A stretch of 36,112 nucleotides of DNA from Gemmatimonas sp. UBA7669 (GTDB taxonomy: Bacteria; Gemmatimonadota; Gemmatimonadetes; Gemmatimonadales; Gemmatimonadaceae), in assembly GCF_002483225.1 (NCBI RefSeq), contig NZ_DLHL01000046.1, positions 1-36,112 on the forward strand. The letters run 5' to 3'. The position numbers and the translations under genes are program-made. Under the pieces are notes generated by a model. That model was not told the DNA's origin. It was given only the letters and a program-made list of their open reading frames with translations, and did not search any database. Position 1 is the stretch's first letter. The number at the start of each line of letters is the position of its first letter. Below are positions 1-8,501 of this stretch, one piece after another.

Positions 1-12
1 TCAAGACAGCTG

Positions 13-44
13 CTCGGATCCTCCAATCCTCACACCTTCTGTTC
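13..44. repeat. Partial arm of a palindromic intergenic element
   Basis: Positions 26-43 are identical over 18 bases to 5423-5440, and the neighbouring CTCCAATCCTC word is also shared with the right arm of the element at 5315-5440. It lies just beyond the stop of a minus-strand gene (62), as its relative does around the stop at 5427. The rest of the element, if present, is outside the window. Confidence 0.7.
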
Positions 45-61
45 TACGGTACAGCGGACAC

Positions 62-1438
62 TTAGAAGGCGGTAACAGCCTCGATCATGAACCCACGGAA
101 CTTGCCACCGTTCCGGATGTCGGTGCGGACGAAGCCTTCGTACTTCTGCTCCACCAGCTCCGCCTTGAGCAGCAGACTGGGCGTGATGAACCAGCCACCA
201 CCCACGTTGCCGCGCGTCACGGTGACATCGCTGTTCGCGCCGCCGAGGTTACCCGTCACCCGGTTCCACCGCGCACCCAGGAAGAGCTTCTCATCCTGCA
301 GGAAGCGGTACACGCCTTCCGCCATCACCTGATCGACTTCACGCAGCGCGGTTTCCGACGCCGAGCGACCCTTCGCCTTCTCGTACATGCCGAAGACTTC
401 CGCACCCTTCACCTTGATGAACGGGTTGATCATGTACGCGCTCAGCTTGTCGCTGAATCCCGGGTTGATGCGTCCCGAGGTGAAGTTCGCCGACTCGGTG
501 GCCTTGTCGTTCTCGAGCACGAAGTAGTAGCGCGAGCCCGCGCGGTCACCGCTGTAGAGCGTGTTGCTGATGGCGCTGCCCTGGTTGCGCCACGAGCCCG
601 AGAGACGCACCCGCACGTCGTCGTTGAGTTGACGGTCGAAGCCGAGCTTCGCCATCGCTGCCGGCGAGCGATCTGCGGGACGCGTGATGTTGCCGCGGAT
701 CTCACCGTTGGTCAGCGCCACCACACCAAAAAGCCCCTTGTGCTGCAGCACCGCTTCCGCCCCCACTTCCGTGGTGAACGCGTCCATGATGGCGTTGCCC
801 ACGAACGGATTGAACAGGGCCTGACCGTTGTCGGAGCGCTTGAAGTGGAAGTCGCCGTAGTTCACTTCGAAGTGACCGATCTTGACCGTCGTGTACTTCA
901 TGAGCGTGTTCAGGATCGGCATGTCGATGGGCGACTCGTCGATCTGGATGAAGCCGTCCTTGACCCAGGTTTCGTTGTGATGACGCGCCGACAGGTAGCT
1001 GGTGAGCTGAACCCGGATGCCCTTGGCCAGCTGCGCATGCATGTACAGGTTGGCCGTCGCGTTGTTGAAGCCGTTGCTGATGGGCATCAGCTTGTTCCGG
1101 TTCGGATTGGCGGCGGAACCTGCGTTGCCCGGCGACGGCTGCACGGCCGGCACGGCCACGACATCCGCCGTGTTTTCGTGCGCGAGGCCCTGGAACTGCT
1201 GGGTGAACGCCGCGCCCTAGGCGAGCTTGAAGCCGGTGTACGGCGCGCCGGCCTCCTTGCTGGTTTCAAACACGTTGAGGCCGCGCTTGTCCTGTGGACG
1301 CATGTACTGCACGTCACGCGGCGGCTGCGTGCCGGCCGGATCGGCCTGCTGCGCGGAGAGCGGCGTCGCCAGAGGCGCGATCATCGCGCCGAGTGTGACG
1401 CCAAGGGTGGTGAAGCGGAGGCGACGAGTGCGGGACAT
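62..1438 (-). pseudogene. Outer-membrane porin-like beta-barrel, interrupted by an in-frame amber codon
   Basis: Read from ATG at 1438, the frame gives a Sec signal peptide (basic start, hydrophobic stretch, cleavage near LSAQ, residue 30) and continues to residue 73. It then meets TAG at 1219-1217 (codon 74) and runs on in the same frame for 384 more codons to TAA at 62. The residues after the stop (GAAFTQQFQGL) read as coding, so the stop splits one gene. The body has alternating beta-strand composition and ends in Phe, as outer-membrane barrels do. It resembles phosphate-selective or other porins only in general style. A GTG at 1159 could restart translation, but that product would lack a signal peptide. 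TGG to TAG is one base change, so a nonsense mutation or sequencing error is likeliest. It lies 76 bases after a YceI gene on the same strand. Confidence 0.75.
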
Positions 1439-1514
1439 ATGACGGAGTCCGATGATGTGGAGGAGTGGACTGAACGACAGGGAACCAACGAACCGCGAGC
1501 GCACGGGACGACAG

Positions 1515-2135
1515 TCAGTCGAGCGCGGTCGCACTACTCTTCTGCAGCAGCAAATCGAAGTGCACGTTGACGACGGGTCCCACCTTCATCGTGCCGAGCA
1601 TGAGCGTCGGCGGCTTGATGCCCCAGTCGGTCATCTTCACGGGCACCTTGCCCGTCACGCGCAGTGCGCCATCGCTCGCGGCTGCGAATTGCACCGGTAC
1701 CGTGATGGGCAGCGTCTGCCCCGCCAGTTGCAGCGTACCCTGCAGGCTGCCCGACACCGTGCTGCCGCGCTCGACGCTGTAGTTCTCCATCGCGAAGCGA
1801 ATGGTGGCGTGCTCCTTGGCCTTGAGCGCCTTCCACATGTGCTCGTTCATCGTGCCGTTCTTGCACTCGAGCTTTGACACGGGGAAGTCGACCTGCACCT
1901 GACCTGCGACCTTGCGCCCATCAAGCACCGCAGCGATGACACCGTCGTCACTGGGAACCAGCGTGGCGTCGATGCGGTCGGCCGAGCAGTTCCACGAGCG
2001 AACGGTGGAGGTGCCGTCGAACCAGAGGCGACTGCCTTCGCGAAGCGCGAGCGGGCTCGCCATGGGGACGGGCGTGGCGGCGATGAGGGTCACCGCGGCG
2101 GTCAGTATAGCGAGATGCGAAAGCGGGGCACGCAT
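1515..2135 (-). CDS. YceI family protein, secreted
   Basis: The 206-residue product starts with a signal peptide (MRAPLSHLAI, then a hydrophobic run to about residue 25). A YceI-like lipocalin-fold body follows: the opening strand with WFDGTSTVRSW, the central segment KNGTMNEHMWKALKAKEH, and late strands carrying VTGKVPVKMTDWGIKPP. YceI proteins are periplasmic carriers of polyisoprenoid-type lipids; the ligand here is unknown. The ATG at 2135 was chosen over the upstream in-frame codon at 2171 because it begins the signal peptide and has GGAGA about 6 bases upstream. The broken barrel gene follows 76 bases downstream on the same strand, so the two may have been one transcript. Confidence 0.88.
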   Translation of the reverse strand: MRAPLSHLAILTAAVTLIAATPVPMASPLALREGSRLWFDGTSTVRSWNCSADRIDATLVPSDDGVIAAVLDGRKVAGQVQVDFPVSKLECKNGTMNEHMWKALKAKEHATIRFAMENYSVERGSTVSGSLQGTLQLAGQTLPITVPVQFAAASDGALRVTGKVPVKMTDWGIKPPTLMLGTMKVGPVVNVHFDLLLQKSSATALD

Positions 2136-2285
2136 CGGGAAGTCTCCAGCAAGCGGGAATCGTCCAGGCATTCATCGACGGCAGTCGCCGGCGTCAGTCG
2201 CCTGTGGACATGAGATTCGCACTTTGGCCAGTCACACAAGGTCGGGTGTCTCTTGAACTTTCGTGCGGGTTGCCGCCCAGCCGTG

Positions 2286-3131
2286 TCAGGTGGAATCCGA
2301 CACCGCGGTGCAGTTCCGCACACCGGCCGCACGATGCTGCGTCAGCGTCAGCGTCGTCGTGCCCACGATGGGCATCTTGCTCACGATGCGAATGGGCATG
2401 CGGCAGGGCGACACATCGATGTTGAGCTTGATGAGTCCGATGCCCTTGAAGTGCTTGGGGTCCCGCACATGCATGACCACCACGCGCGTGCGGAAGGTGC
2501 CCGCATCCGTCTCCAGCATTTCCTCGGCGCCGACACTCACCAGCGTGGGGTTGCGCCGTTCGTCGTAGTGGCGATTGAACTGGAAGGTGCTGTCACGGTC
2601 GAGCGGCAGTGTGCGCACGAAGTACAGAAAGGACAGCTCGTCGAGCGGTGATGTGGCGCCCAGCGGCTCGCCGACGCTGTCGCCCGAGACGCGCCAGCGT
2701 TTGGCGTGCGTATCGATGTCCACCTGTTCGTCGGCACGTGAGAGGGGATGACGCTCCCGCTTCTCGAAGCGCGTGCTGGCCATGCGCGCCGGGTCGAACC
2801 ATGACGTGGTGCGATCGGTGGCGCTGATGAAGCCGCGACGTGCGCGCATTTCCGACACAAAGCGCCACGGGGCCGGTTCATCGGCCGTCGCCGCTTCGAC
2901 GCGCATTTCGCCCGTGCCGATGTTGCCGCCGCGGGCCACGTTCACGCGAAACTGCAGCACCTCACCGATCGCAAACGGCAGGCCCACGGGTCCTGCGTGC
3001 TTGGCTCGGGCCGGGCCGTTCTCCGGCGAGGCAGCCGACGCGCCCGTTGCAGCCACGGGCTGCGCGGCAGCCGGCCAGGGGAACACGAGAAGCCCGGCGA
3101 GTACCAGGCGGCGTATCGGGGAAATGCCCAT
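2286..3131 (-). CDS. DUF3108 domain protein, exported
   Basis: The 281-residue product has a signal peptide (MGISPIRRLVLAGLLVF, cleavage near AAAQP). A low-complexity Ala-rich linker precedes a body that begins at GEVLQFRVNVARGGNIGTGEM and continues with the DUF3108 pattern: a WRFVSEMRA strand, a central LSFLYFVRTLP helix and a late VVVMHVRDPKHFKGIGLI strand. DUF3108 proteins are periplasmic or outer-membrane associated and of unknown biochemical role. The ATG at 3131 was preferred to an upstream TTG at 3176 because it places the signal peptide at the N terminus. The ribosome-binding site is weak. The YceI gene lies 150 bases downstream. Confidence 0.8.
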   Translation of the reverse strand: MGISPIRRLVLAGLLVFPWPAAAQPVAATGASAASPENGPARAKHAGPVGLPFAIGEVLQFRVNVARGGNIGTGEMRVEAATADEPAPWRFVSEMRARRGFISATDRTTSWFDPARMASTRFEKRERHPLSRADEQVDIDTHAKRWRVSGDSVGEPLGATSPLDELSFLYFVRTLPLDRDSTFQFNRHYDERRNPTLVSVGAEEMLETDAGTFRTRVVVMHVRDPKHFKGIGLIKLNIDVSPCRMPIRIVSKMPIVGTTTLTLTQHRAAGVRNCTAVSDST

Positions 3132-3228
3132 ACGAGACAGTGTCGCCTCGCTCGCCCCGCGAAAGCAGCGGGACAATGCCGCCTTTGCGTAGGACTTCCC
3201 CCGACGGAGCGCCGAGGGTGGGTCTCAA

Positions 3229-3621
3229 TCAGTTCCGACGCGGTACGGCGATCTCGACGACGGGAAACCAGAAGACGGCCAGCGGCGCGGCGCCCGACGT
3301 GACCGTCATACGCACAAAAGGCCCGGTCGGCAAAGCCGCGCCGGCATTGAGAAAGACTCCGTCTTCGATGAGACCGGTGACGGCCGCCATGCCAAGAAAC
3401 TCGTCGTGGACGAGCACCTGCACCGCCTGACCGTCAGCATAGGCCTGCTGCGATTGACCCTGAATGGCCAGCGCTGAACGCACCCGCTCGGGCGAGGCCC
3501 AGAACTGCGCGAGGGATCCCCGCTCCGGTGCGGTACCTCGAACCCGGTCAGGCTGCACCTGGCGCAGCACGCGATGGGCGTGCGCGACCAGTTCCCCCAC
3601 CACTGGTGGGGTAAGCGGCAT
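3229..3621 (-). CDS. Hypothetical protein, 130 residues
   Basis: I do not recognise a family. The open frame runs upstream to 4044, but the region above 3621 is richer in A+T and gives implausible protein. The coding part appears to start at ATG 3621 with MPLTPPVVGELVAHAHRVLR. The product has a helical N-terminal half and a beta-rich C-terminal half (QVLVHDEFLGMAAVTGLIEDGVFL), with no signal peptide or membrane segment. No strong ribosome-binding site is visible. A promoter-like pair lies about 70-100 bases upstream. The DUF3108 gene follows 97 bases downstream. Confidence 0.6.
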   Translation of the reverse strand: MPLTPPVVGELVAHAHRVLRQVQPDRVRGTAPERGSLAQFWASPERVRSALAIQGQSQQAYADGQAVQVLVHDEFLGMAAVTGLIEDGVFLNAGAALPTGPFVRMTVTSGAAPLAVFWFPVVEIAVPRRN

Positions 3622-3691
3622 AAGGCCTGCACCGTCCTGGCATCGGGTGTCCGGGGTGCTCAAACAGACTCCGAAAGTGGTCAGCCTGCGA

Positions 3692-3719
3692 ATAATACCG
3701 ATGGGTCCGGAAAAACCAA
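3692..3719 (-). promoter_or_regulatory. Possible sigma-70-type promoter for the 130-residue gene
   Basis: On the minus strand a -35-like TTGGTT (3719-3714) is separated by 16 bases from a -10-like TATTAT (3697-3692, five of six consensus bases). The predicted start would leave a leader of about 60 bases before the ATG at 3621. The surrounding DNA is less GC-rich than the genes. The -35 match is weak. Confidence 0.35.
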
Positions 3720-3916
3720 CAACGTTAGGACCCGAGCGAGCGGTTTCTTCGAAGAAGCGCCAGAAGCCGGTGCGCGACCCGAAAGAACGTCCGATGTGCC
3801 GAGAACCACACATCGTGTTGCAAAACAACAAGTTGCGTTGTCCTTCCCGGTATCGGGCGGATTCCGGAAGTCGGCTAAATGACGCCACGATGAGCGTCGG
3901 TTCGGACCGCGTGTTC

Positions 3917-3949
3917 TTAGGACTCTGTATTCTTACACAATTAGGACTC
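3917..3949. repeat. Direct repeat TTAGGACTC, two copies 24 bases apart
   Basis: TTAGGACTC occurs at 3917-3925 and 3941-3949. A related TTAGGACCC lies at 3725-3733. The copy spacing of 24 bases is a little more than two helical turns. They sit in the gene-free stretch upstream of the minus-strand 130-residue gene and could be regulator sites; this is inference. Confidence 0.4.
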
Positions 3950-4042
3950 GGAAACCAAGGGCCCACCATGACGGATTGATGGCTCGGGTTGATTCCGGCG
4001 GAGTTCGGAGAATTTTCGGGAAGGTTTCCCCATCCGCAATGC

Positions 4043-4077
4043 AAAGCGCCCAGCCCTCATGACGAGAGGCTGGGCGC
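4043..4077 (-). terminator. Intrinsic terminator-like hairpin
   Basis: GCGCCCAGCC (4046-4055) pairs perfectly with GGCTGGGCGC (4068-4077), and the stem can extend with a bulge toward the loop. On the minus strand the stem is followed by TTTGC, a short U tract. It lies 63 bases after the stop of the small membrane protein gene at 4140. Confidence 0.65.
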
Positions 4078-4139
4078 GAGCCAACGAGCGGGTGGATCCG
4101 GGTGAAGCGAGCCATTCGCGGGCTCGCCGCCAGAAGGGC

Positions 4140-4322
4140 TCAGGGGCGAGCCGGACCCATGATGTTGCGAGTGTAGAGCGCGATGACGATCGCGATGAGC
4201 GCGATCTGCCCGATCGGTCCAATGGCCAGGATGACCTTGAAGATCGAAGAGATCAGCAGCAGCGGCAGCTTGATCAGCGGCAGCAGGAAGTCCGCGTTGG
4301 CGGGATGGCTGAAGAAGGGCAT
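4140..4322 (-). CDS. Small hydrophobic membrane protein, 60 residues
   Basis: The product has a polar N terminus (MPFFSHPANAD) and then about 40 mostly hydrophobic residues (LLPLIKLPLLLISSIF, then VILAIGPIGQIALIAIVIALY), enough for one long or two short membrane spans. It ends with a short basic tail. The family is not recognised. Support comes from its composition, its ATG, and the terminator-like hairpin immediately downstream. It lies 96 bases after the oxidoreductase gene on the same strand and may share its transcript. No strong ribosome-binding site is visible. Confidence 0.55.
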   Translation of the reverse strand: MPFFSHPANADFLLPLIKLPLLLISSIFKVILAIGPIGQIALIAIVIALYTRNIMGPARP

Positions 4323-4418
4323 CGCGAGAGTTGGCCTCGGTTGGAAGTCAGGGCGGAAACTTAAGGGTGGCCGGCCGGCTGGTGGAAGCGGGGGCAGACC
4401 GGAAACTGGGCCGTCAAC

Positions 4419-5270
4419 TCAGCCCTGCACCGCGTCATGGGCGATAATGCCAAAATCCTGATGACCATGCCCCTCGGCGATCACGGCATCCATGCGAGCG
4501 GCGATCGAGGGCAGCGTCGCCAAGGGGCGCTCCCCAACCGTCTCGAGCATGAGTCGGATATCCTTGCGGGCCATGAGCAGCTCGAAGCTGGCGTCGAAGT
4601 TGCCCTCGGACATCTTGCGGCCGCGATTCTGCAGCATGCTGCCCGGATTGAAGAACTCGAGCAGCTTGAGCGCATCCGGTGCGCTGACGCCCGTGCCCTG
4701 CCCAATGGTGAACACGTCGGAGACGAGGGCGCCGAGGCCGATGATGAAGGCGTTGCCCATGAGCTTGTAGGCCGCCGCGAGATCGGGGCGTTCGCCCCAA
4801 TACACGACCTTCTCGGCTTGCTGTTCCAGCGCGGACCGCACCTGCTCATAGAGTGCCGCCGGGCCCGACACCGTGATGATGCCCTGCCCCTTGCGTGCGG
4901 CCGCCGGCCCAATGAACACCGGGCAGTGCAGGTACTGCACACCGTCGGCCAAGAGACGCGTGACACGCTCTGCGGTGCTTGCTGGCTGCGTGGTGGTATG
5001 GTCGACGATGACCGCATCGGGCGCGAGACCTGGTCTGAGCGCCGCGACCACCTCTTCGACGACGGGATCGTCCTTGAGCACGAGATGCACCCGCGAGGCA
5101 CCGCGCACGGCATCGGCCGGTGTATCCGCCACGCTCGCGCCAAAGGCCAGAAGGGCCTCGGCTTTGCTGCGGGTGCGATTCCAGACGGAGACGGTGTCGC
5201 CGCGCTGCAAGGCGGCTTCGACGAAGGCGCTGCCGAGCAGGCCGGTACCGAGATAGGCGATGTGGGGCAT
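4419..5270 (-). CDS. NAD(P)-dependent oxidoreductase, beta-hydroxyacid dehydrogenase family
   Basis: The 283-residue length is typical of the 3-hydroxyisobutyrate dehydrogenase/GLYR1 group within the 6-phosphogluconate dehydrogenase superfamily. The Rossmann dinucleotide loop is GTGLLG at residues 8-13. The substrate-binding segment appears as DHTTTQPAST near residue 90-100. The catalytic lysine is in AAYKLMGN, near residue 168. The C-terminal helical domain with the NPGSMLQNRG segment completes the fold. Members reduce or oxidise small 3-hydroxy acids or semialdehydes; the substrate here cannot be told. The start has no clear Shine-Dalgarno site. A palindromic repeat element separates it from the RND operon upstream. 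Confidence 0.85.
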   Translation of the reverse strand: MPHIAYLGTGLLGSAFVEAALQRGDTVSVWNRTRSKAEALLAFGASVADTPADAVRGASRVHLVLKDDPVVEEVVAALRPGLAPDAVIVDHTTTQPASTAERVTRLLADGVQYLHCPVFIGPAAARKGQGIITVSGPAALYEQVRSALEQQAEKVVYWGERPDLAAAYKLMGNAFIIGLGALVSDVFTIGQGTGVSAPDALKLLEFFNPGSMLQNRGRKMSEGNFDASFELLMARKDIRLMLETVGERPLATLPSIAARMDAVIAEGHGHQDFGIIAHDAVQG

Positions 5271-5314
5271 GGAGGGGAATCTATGTTGGCTGGCGCTGCG
5301 CAGAGGTTCGGGGA

Positions 5315-5440
5315 AAAGAAGGTGTGAGGATAGGAGGATCCGGGGATAAGAGGGGCGGGCGTCGAGGGACTCCCGGTTGGCGAGTCCCTCGACGCCCGCC
5401 TCTCCAATCCTCAGATCCTCGTATCCTCACACCTTCTGTT
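5315..5440. repeat. Long palindromic element with 8-base words in its arms
   Basis: The core is a perfect 19-base inverted repeat (5354-5372 with 5382-5400) around a 9-base loop. Outside it the arms continue to pair imperfectly (5315-5353 with 5401-5440), ending in the shared word GAAGGTGTGAGGAT and its complement. The arms read as degenerate 8-base words of the type NGAGGATN. The right arm overlaps the end of the RND gene and supplies its last codons and its stop (5427). Part of the right arm recurs at 13-44. Confidence 0.9.
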
Positions 5441-8400
5441 TCACGAGGCCCAGCCGCCCACCAAACACGGAAGGCAAGACAAACAAAACCCCGAGCGTGC
5501 CTGCAACGGTTCCCCCCGCCGTGGCCAGTGCAATGGCACCGAACAGCGTGTCCGTGCCCGTGCCCACCGAAAGCGGAATGAGTGACGCCAGTGCCGCCGC
5601 CGTCACAATGACAATCATGCCCACGCGATCGAGCAGCGCGCGCAGCAGTACGCCACGCGTGAGACGGCCATACTTGCGCCTGAGCGGCAGCACCGCGTCC
5701 ACAAGCAGAATGGTCTGATTGACCGCCAGACCGACCACGAGAATGACGCCCACGGCCGCCTCGCGCGTGAACGGCGCCTTGGCCAGCCAGAACGCTGCGG
5801 CCACACCAGCCAGGGCGAGTGGCAATGACACGAACACCATGCCTGCCGCCCACACACTGTCAAACACCAACGCCACGGCCAGCAGCACCAGCGTCACGCC
5901 GATACCAAACACCAGCCACAGTCCCTTGGCGCTTTCTTCGCTCTCAAAGGCAAAGCCTGAACTGAGATCGCGGATCTCATAACCCGCCGGCGCCGAGACG
6001 GACTTCATGAACGCCTCGTGCGTGCGACGTGCCAGTCGTGCTGGGCCCCGGAAGTCATACACCAGTTGCCTCACATACTGCTGGTCTTCCCGCACCACGC
6101 TGCCCAATGCCTCCCGCTCAGCCACCACAGCGACGTCGCGAATGCGCACGGGCGCACCGCTGGGGGTGGGGATGAGCGCATCCTGCAATTCATCGAGGGA
6201 ACGCGCCGATGCGCCAATGGCCTTGACGGTAACGGGCAGTTCTTCGCCATCGATGTCCACGGGCTGACGACCGACGGGGCCACGCACTTCGCGTGAGACG
6301 GCCTGCATGAATTGCAGCGCGTTGAGCCCATAGCGTGTGAGCGCACGGCGATCGGGCTCGATGCTGACCTGCGAGCCGCGTTCACTGGAGAACCAGCCCC
6401 CACTGGTGATACGGATGTCGCGCACACGCACATTGGTGGCGAGGCGACTGGCCAGGTCTTCGCCGATCTGCTGCAGACCCGCGTAGTTGAAGCCGCGCAA
6501 CTGAATACGGAACGACGCGAAGCTGCCCCCGCCACCGCCACTGGAGAAGGCCGGCCCTTCGCCCACCACACTGATGTTGGCTCCACCCACGAGTACGGCA
6601 CGCTGCGTGAGCAGTTCCTGCATCTCGAGCGGTGCCGCGCTGAACCCGCCCTCGCGCGTGAACACCACCGTCATCTGCGCGCCGGTGCCACCCGATGATG
6701 TGGCCCGTACCTGCTCCACCTCGGGACGCCCCACCACCAGCGCCTCGAACTCGGCCATGGCCGCATCGAGTGTGACGGGGTCGGAGCCACGCGGAAAGTT
6801 GATGTATACGGAGAGCGTCGTGCGGCGATCGCCCCAGAAGTTGAAACTGGAACGCGGCACCTTGACCACGAATCCGTAGCTCAGCACGCCCAGTGCGCCC
6901 GTCGTAACCAGCAGCGTGACCCATCGCCAGCGCAGCAGGAAATAGCTGACGCGCGCGAAGCCACGGCGCAGACGATGCCACGGGCGGCGCCATGATTGTT
7001 GCGCGCGGCGCAGCGTGAGCGAGTGCGTGGACGACACCCGTCCAATGGCCGGCACAATGCAGAGCGCCGCGAACACGCTCCAGCCCAGCGCCAGCAGAAA
7101 AGCCAGCGCAAAGGGCATGAAGGCCGCGCGCGTATTGCCCTGCAGGTAGAGAAACGGGAAGAGCACCACCGCCGTGGTGAGCGTGCTGCCGAGCACCGCC
7201 GGTGCCATGCGCTGCGTAGTGGCGGCGCGGGCGTTGGCGCTGTCGGGGACACGCTGCAGGCGCTCCACCACCACGATGGCGTTCTGCACGAGAATGCCCA
7301 CGCCCATGCTCAGTCCGGCCAGGGTAAGCAGGTTGGCTGGAATCTTGAACACGTAGAGCGACAGTGCTGTGGCGGCGATGGCCACCGCCGTCGTCCCCAT
7401 GACCACCGCCACCGCACGCCAACGCCGCATGAGCAGGAGCAGCACCAGCATCACACTGACAAAGGCAATGCTGCCACGTTTGGCGAGGTCACCGAGATCG
7501 CGCGCGAGGTCTTCGCTCTGATCACTGGTGACCTTGAGACGCACGCCCAGTGGCAATCGTGTGCGCAGGTCATCAATGGCGCGGCGCACGGCGGCAGCGG
7601 TTTCTATGGCATCGGCTCCGGCATGCCGCGATATGTCGATGGCAACCGCCGGTTCGCCGTCAATGCGAAAGAATCGGCCACGCGCGTCTTCTTCCGCACG
7701 AATGGTGGCCAGTTCATCGAGGCGAAACACACGCCCGCCTGGTGCGCGCACCGGCAGCGCGCCGAGTTCCTCGAGACTGCCCGGCTGGTCACGCAGTACC
7801 ACCGTACGCGCGAAGCGGCGCCGGCCGTTGGGGTCGCGCGACTCGAGCGTCCCCAGAGCCTGCACCAGACGGGCGTTGGACAGCGCGTCGCTCAGCAGCT
7901 GCGGCGTGAGCCCCAACTGACGAAGTCGTGTGGGGTCATAGCTGACCGACACGCCCAGCGAGGTGCCCCCACGCACCTGCACACCCGACACGCCGGGCAC
8001 CGACGACAAACGCGGCCCCACATCGCGATCGAGGATGCGCTGCAGTGTGCCGGGCGTGTAGGGACCGAAGATGGTGAGTGAAAGCAGCGGCGGCTCCTGC
8101 AAACCCTCCGGCACGTAGTTGGACACCGTCGGCATGAAGGCACCCGGCGGCAGGTCGCGACGCAGCAGTTCGAGCCGTTCGAGAATGCCTAGCCGCACCA
8201 TCTGCACGTCGGCACGTGGTTCGAGCTCCACGGTGAGCATGGCCGAACCGTCGCTGCTGGTGCTGGACACCGACTTGACGCCGCGCACCGATTGCACGGC
8301 GGCTTCGATGGGCGAGGTGAGGAAGGTTTCCATGACCTCGGGCGAGGCCCCGGCCCAGAAGGCGCCCACGGACAGACGCGGCAGCTCCACGGTGGTGCGT

Positions 8401-8501
8401 GTGGCCAGTGGCAGGCGCGTGAAGGCCAGGCCGCCCGCCAGCAGCAGCGCCACACACAAGGCCCACACCACGGCCGGGCGCGAGGTTGCGAAACGAATCA
8501 C
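5427..8501 (-). CDS. RND efflux permease subunit lacking the proton-relay residues
   Basis: The 1024-residue length and layout are those of the AcrB/CusA/MdtB superfamily: TM1 near 10-28, a large periplasmic loop, a TM2-6 bundle near 345-500, a second loop and a C-terminal bundle. The TM4 motif, where AcrB has Asp407-Asp408, reads GILVQNAIVVVER, so Gln406 and Asn407 replace both aspartates. In TM10 the position of AcrB Lys940 is Asn (GLAVNQTILLVD). The subunit therefore seems unable to move protons alone. Its ATG overlaps the stop of the upstream RND gene by four bases, so the two are co-translated and probably assemble together, as MdtB and MdtC do. The last codons lie in a palindromic repeat. 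Confidence 0.93.
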   Translation of the reverse strand: MIRFATSRPAVVWALCVALLLAGGLAFTRLPLATRTTVELPRLSVGAFWAGASPEVMETFLTSPIEAAVQSVRGVKSVSSTSSDGSAMLTVELEPRADVQMVRLGILERLELLRRDLPPGAFMPTVSNYVPEGLQEPPLLSLTIFGPYTPGTLQRILDRDVGPRLSSVPGVSGVQVRGGTSLGVSVSYDPTRLRQLGLTPQLLSDALSNARLVQALGTLESRDPNGRRRFARTVVLRDQPGSLEELGALPVRAPGGRVFRLDELATIRAEEDARGRFFRIDGEPAVAIDISRHAGADAIETAAAVRRAIDDLRTRLPLGVRLKVTSDQSEDLARDLGDLAKRGSIAFVSVMLVLLLLMRRWRAVAVVMGTTAVAIAATALSLYVFKIPANLLTLAGLSMGVGILVQNAIVVVERLQRVPDSANARAATTQRMAPAVLGSTLTTAVVLFPFLYLQGNTRAAFMPFALAFLLALGWSVFAALCIVPAIGRVSSTHSLTLRRAQQSWRRPWHRLRRGFARVSYFLLRWRWVTLLVTTGALGVLSYGFVVKVPRSSFNFWGDRRTTLSVYINFPRGSDPVTLDAAMAEFEALVVGRPEVEQVRATSSGGTGAQMTVVFTREGGFSAAPLEMQELLTQRAVLVGGANISVVGEGPAFSSGGGGGSFASFRIQLRGFNYAGLQQIGEDLASRLATNVRVRDIRITSGGWFSSERGSQVSIEPDRRALTRYGLNALQFMQAVSREVRGPVGRQPVDIDGEELPVTVKAIGASARSLDELQDALIPTPSGAPVRIRDVAVVAEREALGSVVREDQQYVRQLVYDFRGPARLARRTHEAFMKSVSAPAGYEIRDLSSGFAFESEESAKGLWLVFGIGVTLVLLAVALVFDSVWAAGMVFVSLPLALAGVAAAFWLAKAPFTREAAVGVILVVGLAVNQTILLVDAVLPLRRKYGRLTRGVLLRALLDRVGMIVIVTAAALASLIPLSVGTGTDTLFGAIALATAGGTVAGTLGVLFVLPSVFGGRLGLVKQKV

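Larger units (their letters stand above)
3622..4139. other. Gene-free stretch of lower GC
   Basis: No convincing gene is seen on either strand. Frames are open but their products lack family features. The stretch holds the promoter-like pair at 3692-3719, three copies of a TTAGGAC word (3725, 3917, 3941), and the terminator-like hairpin at 4043-4077 that ends the upstream transcript on the minus strand. It is probably a regulatory spacer of the 130-residue gene. Confidence 0.5.

Noticed and set aside
1217..1219. Pyrrolysine or other recoded amber codon
   Set aside because: No Pyl genes or downstream recoding structure are seen and the gene is not of a class known to use it; a mutation or read error is simpler.
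629..1570. Open frame of 313 codons on the plus strand opposite the barrel gene
   Set aside because: It is rich in Arg and His without family features, and the minus strand reads as coding with a signal peptide and barrel strands.
3622..4044. Upstream extension of the 130-residue gene to 271 residues
   Set aside because: The added part has lower GC, odd composition and contains promoter-like and repeat signals.
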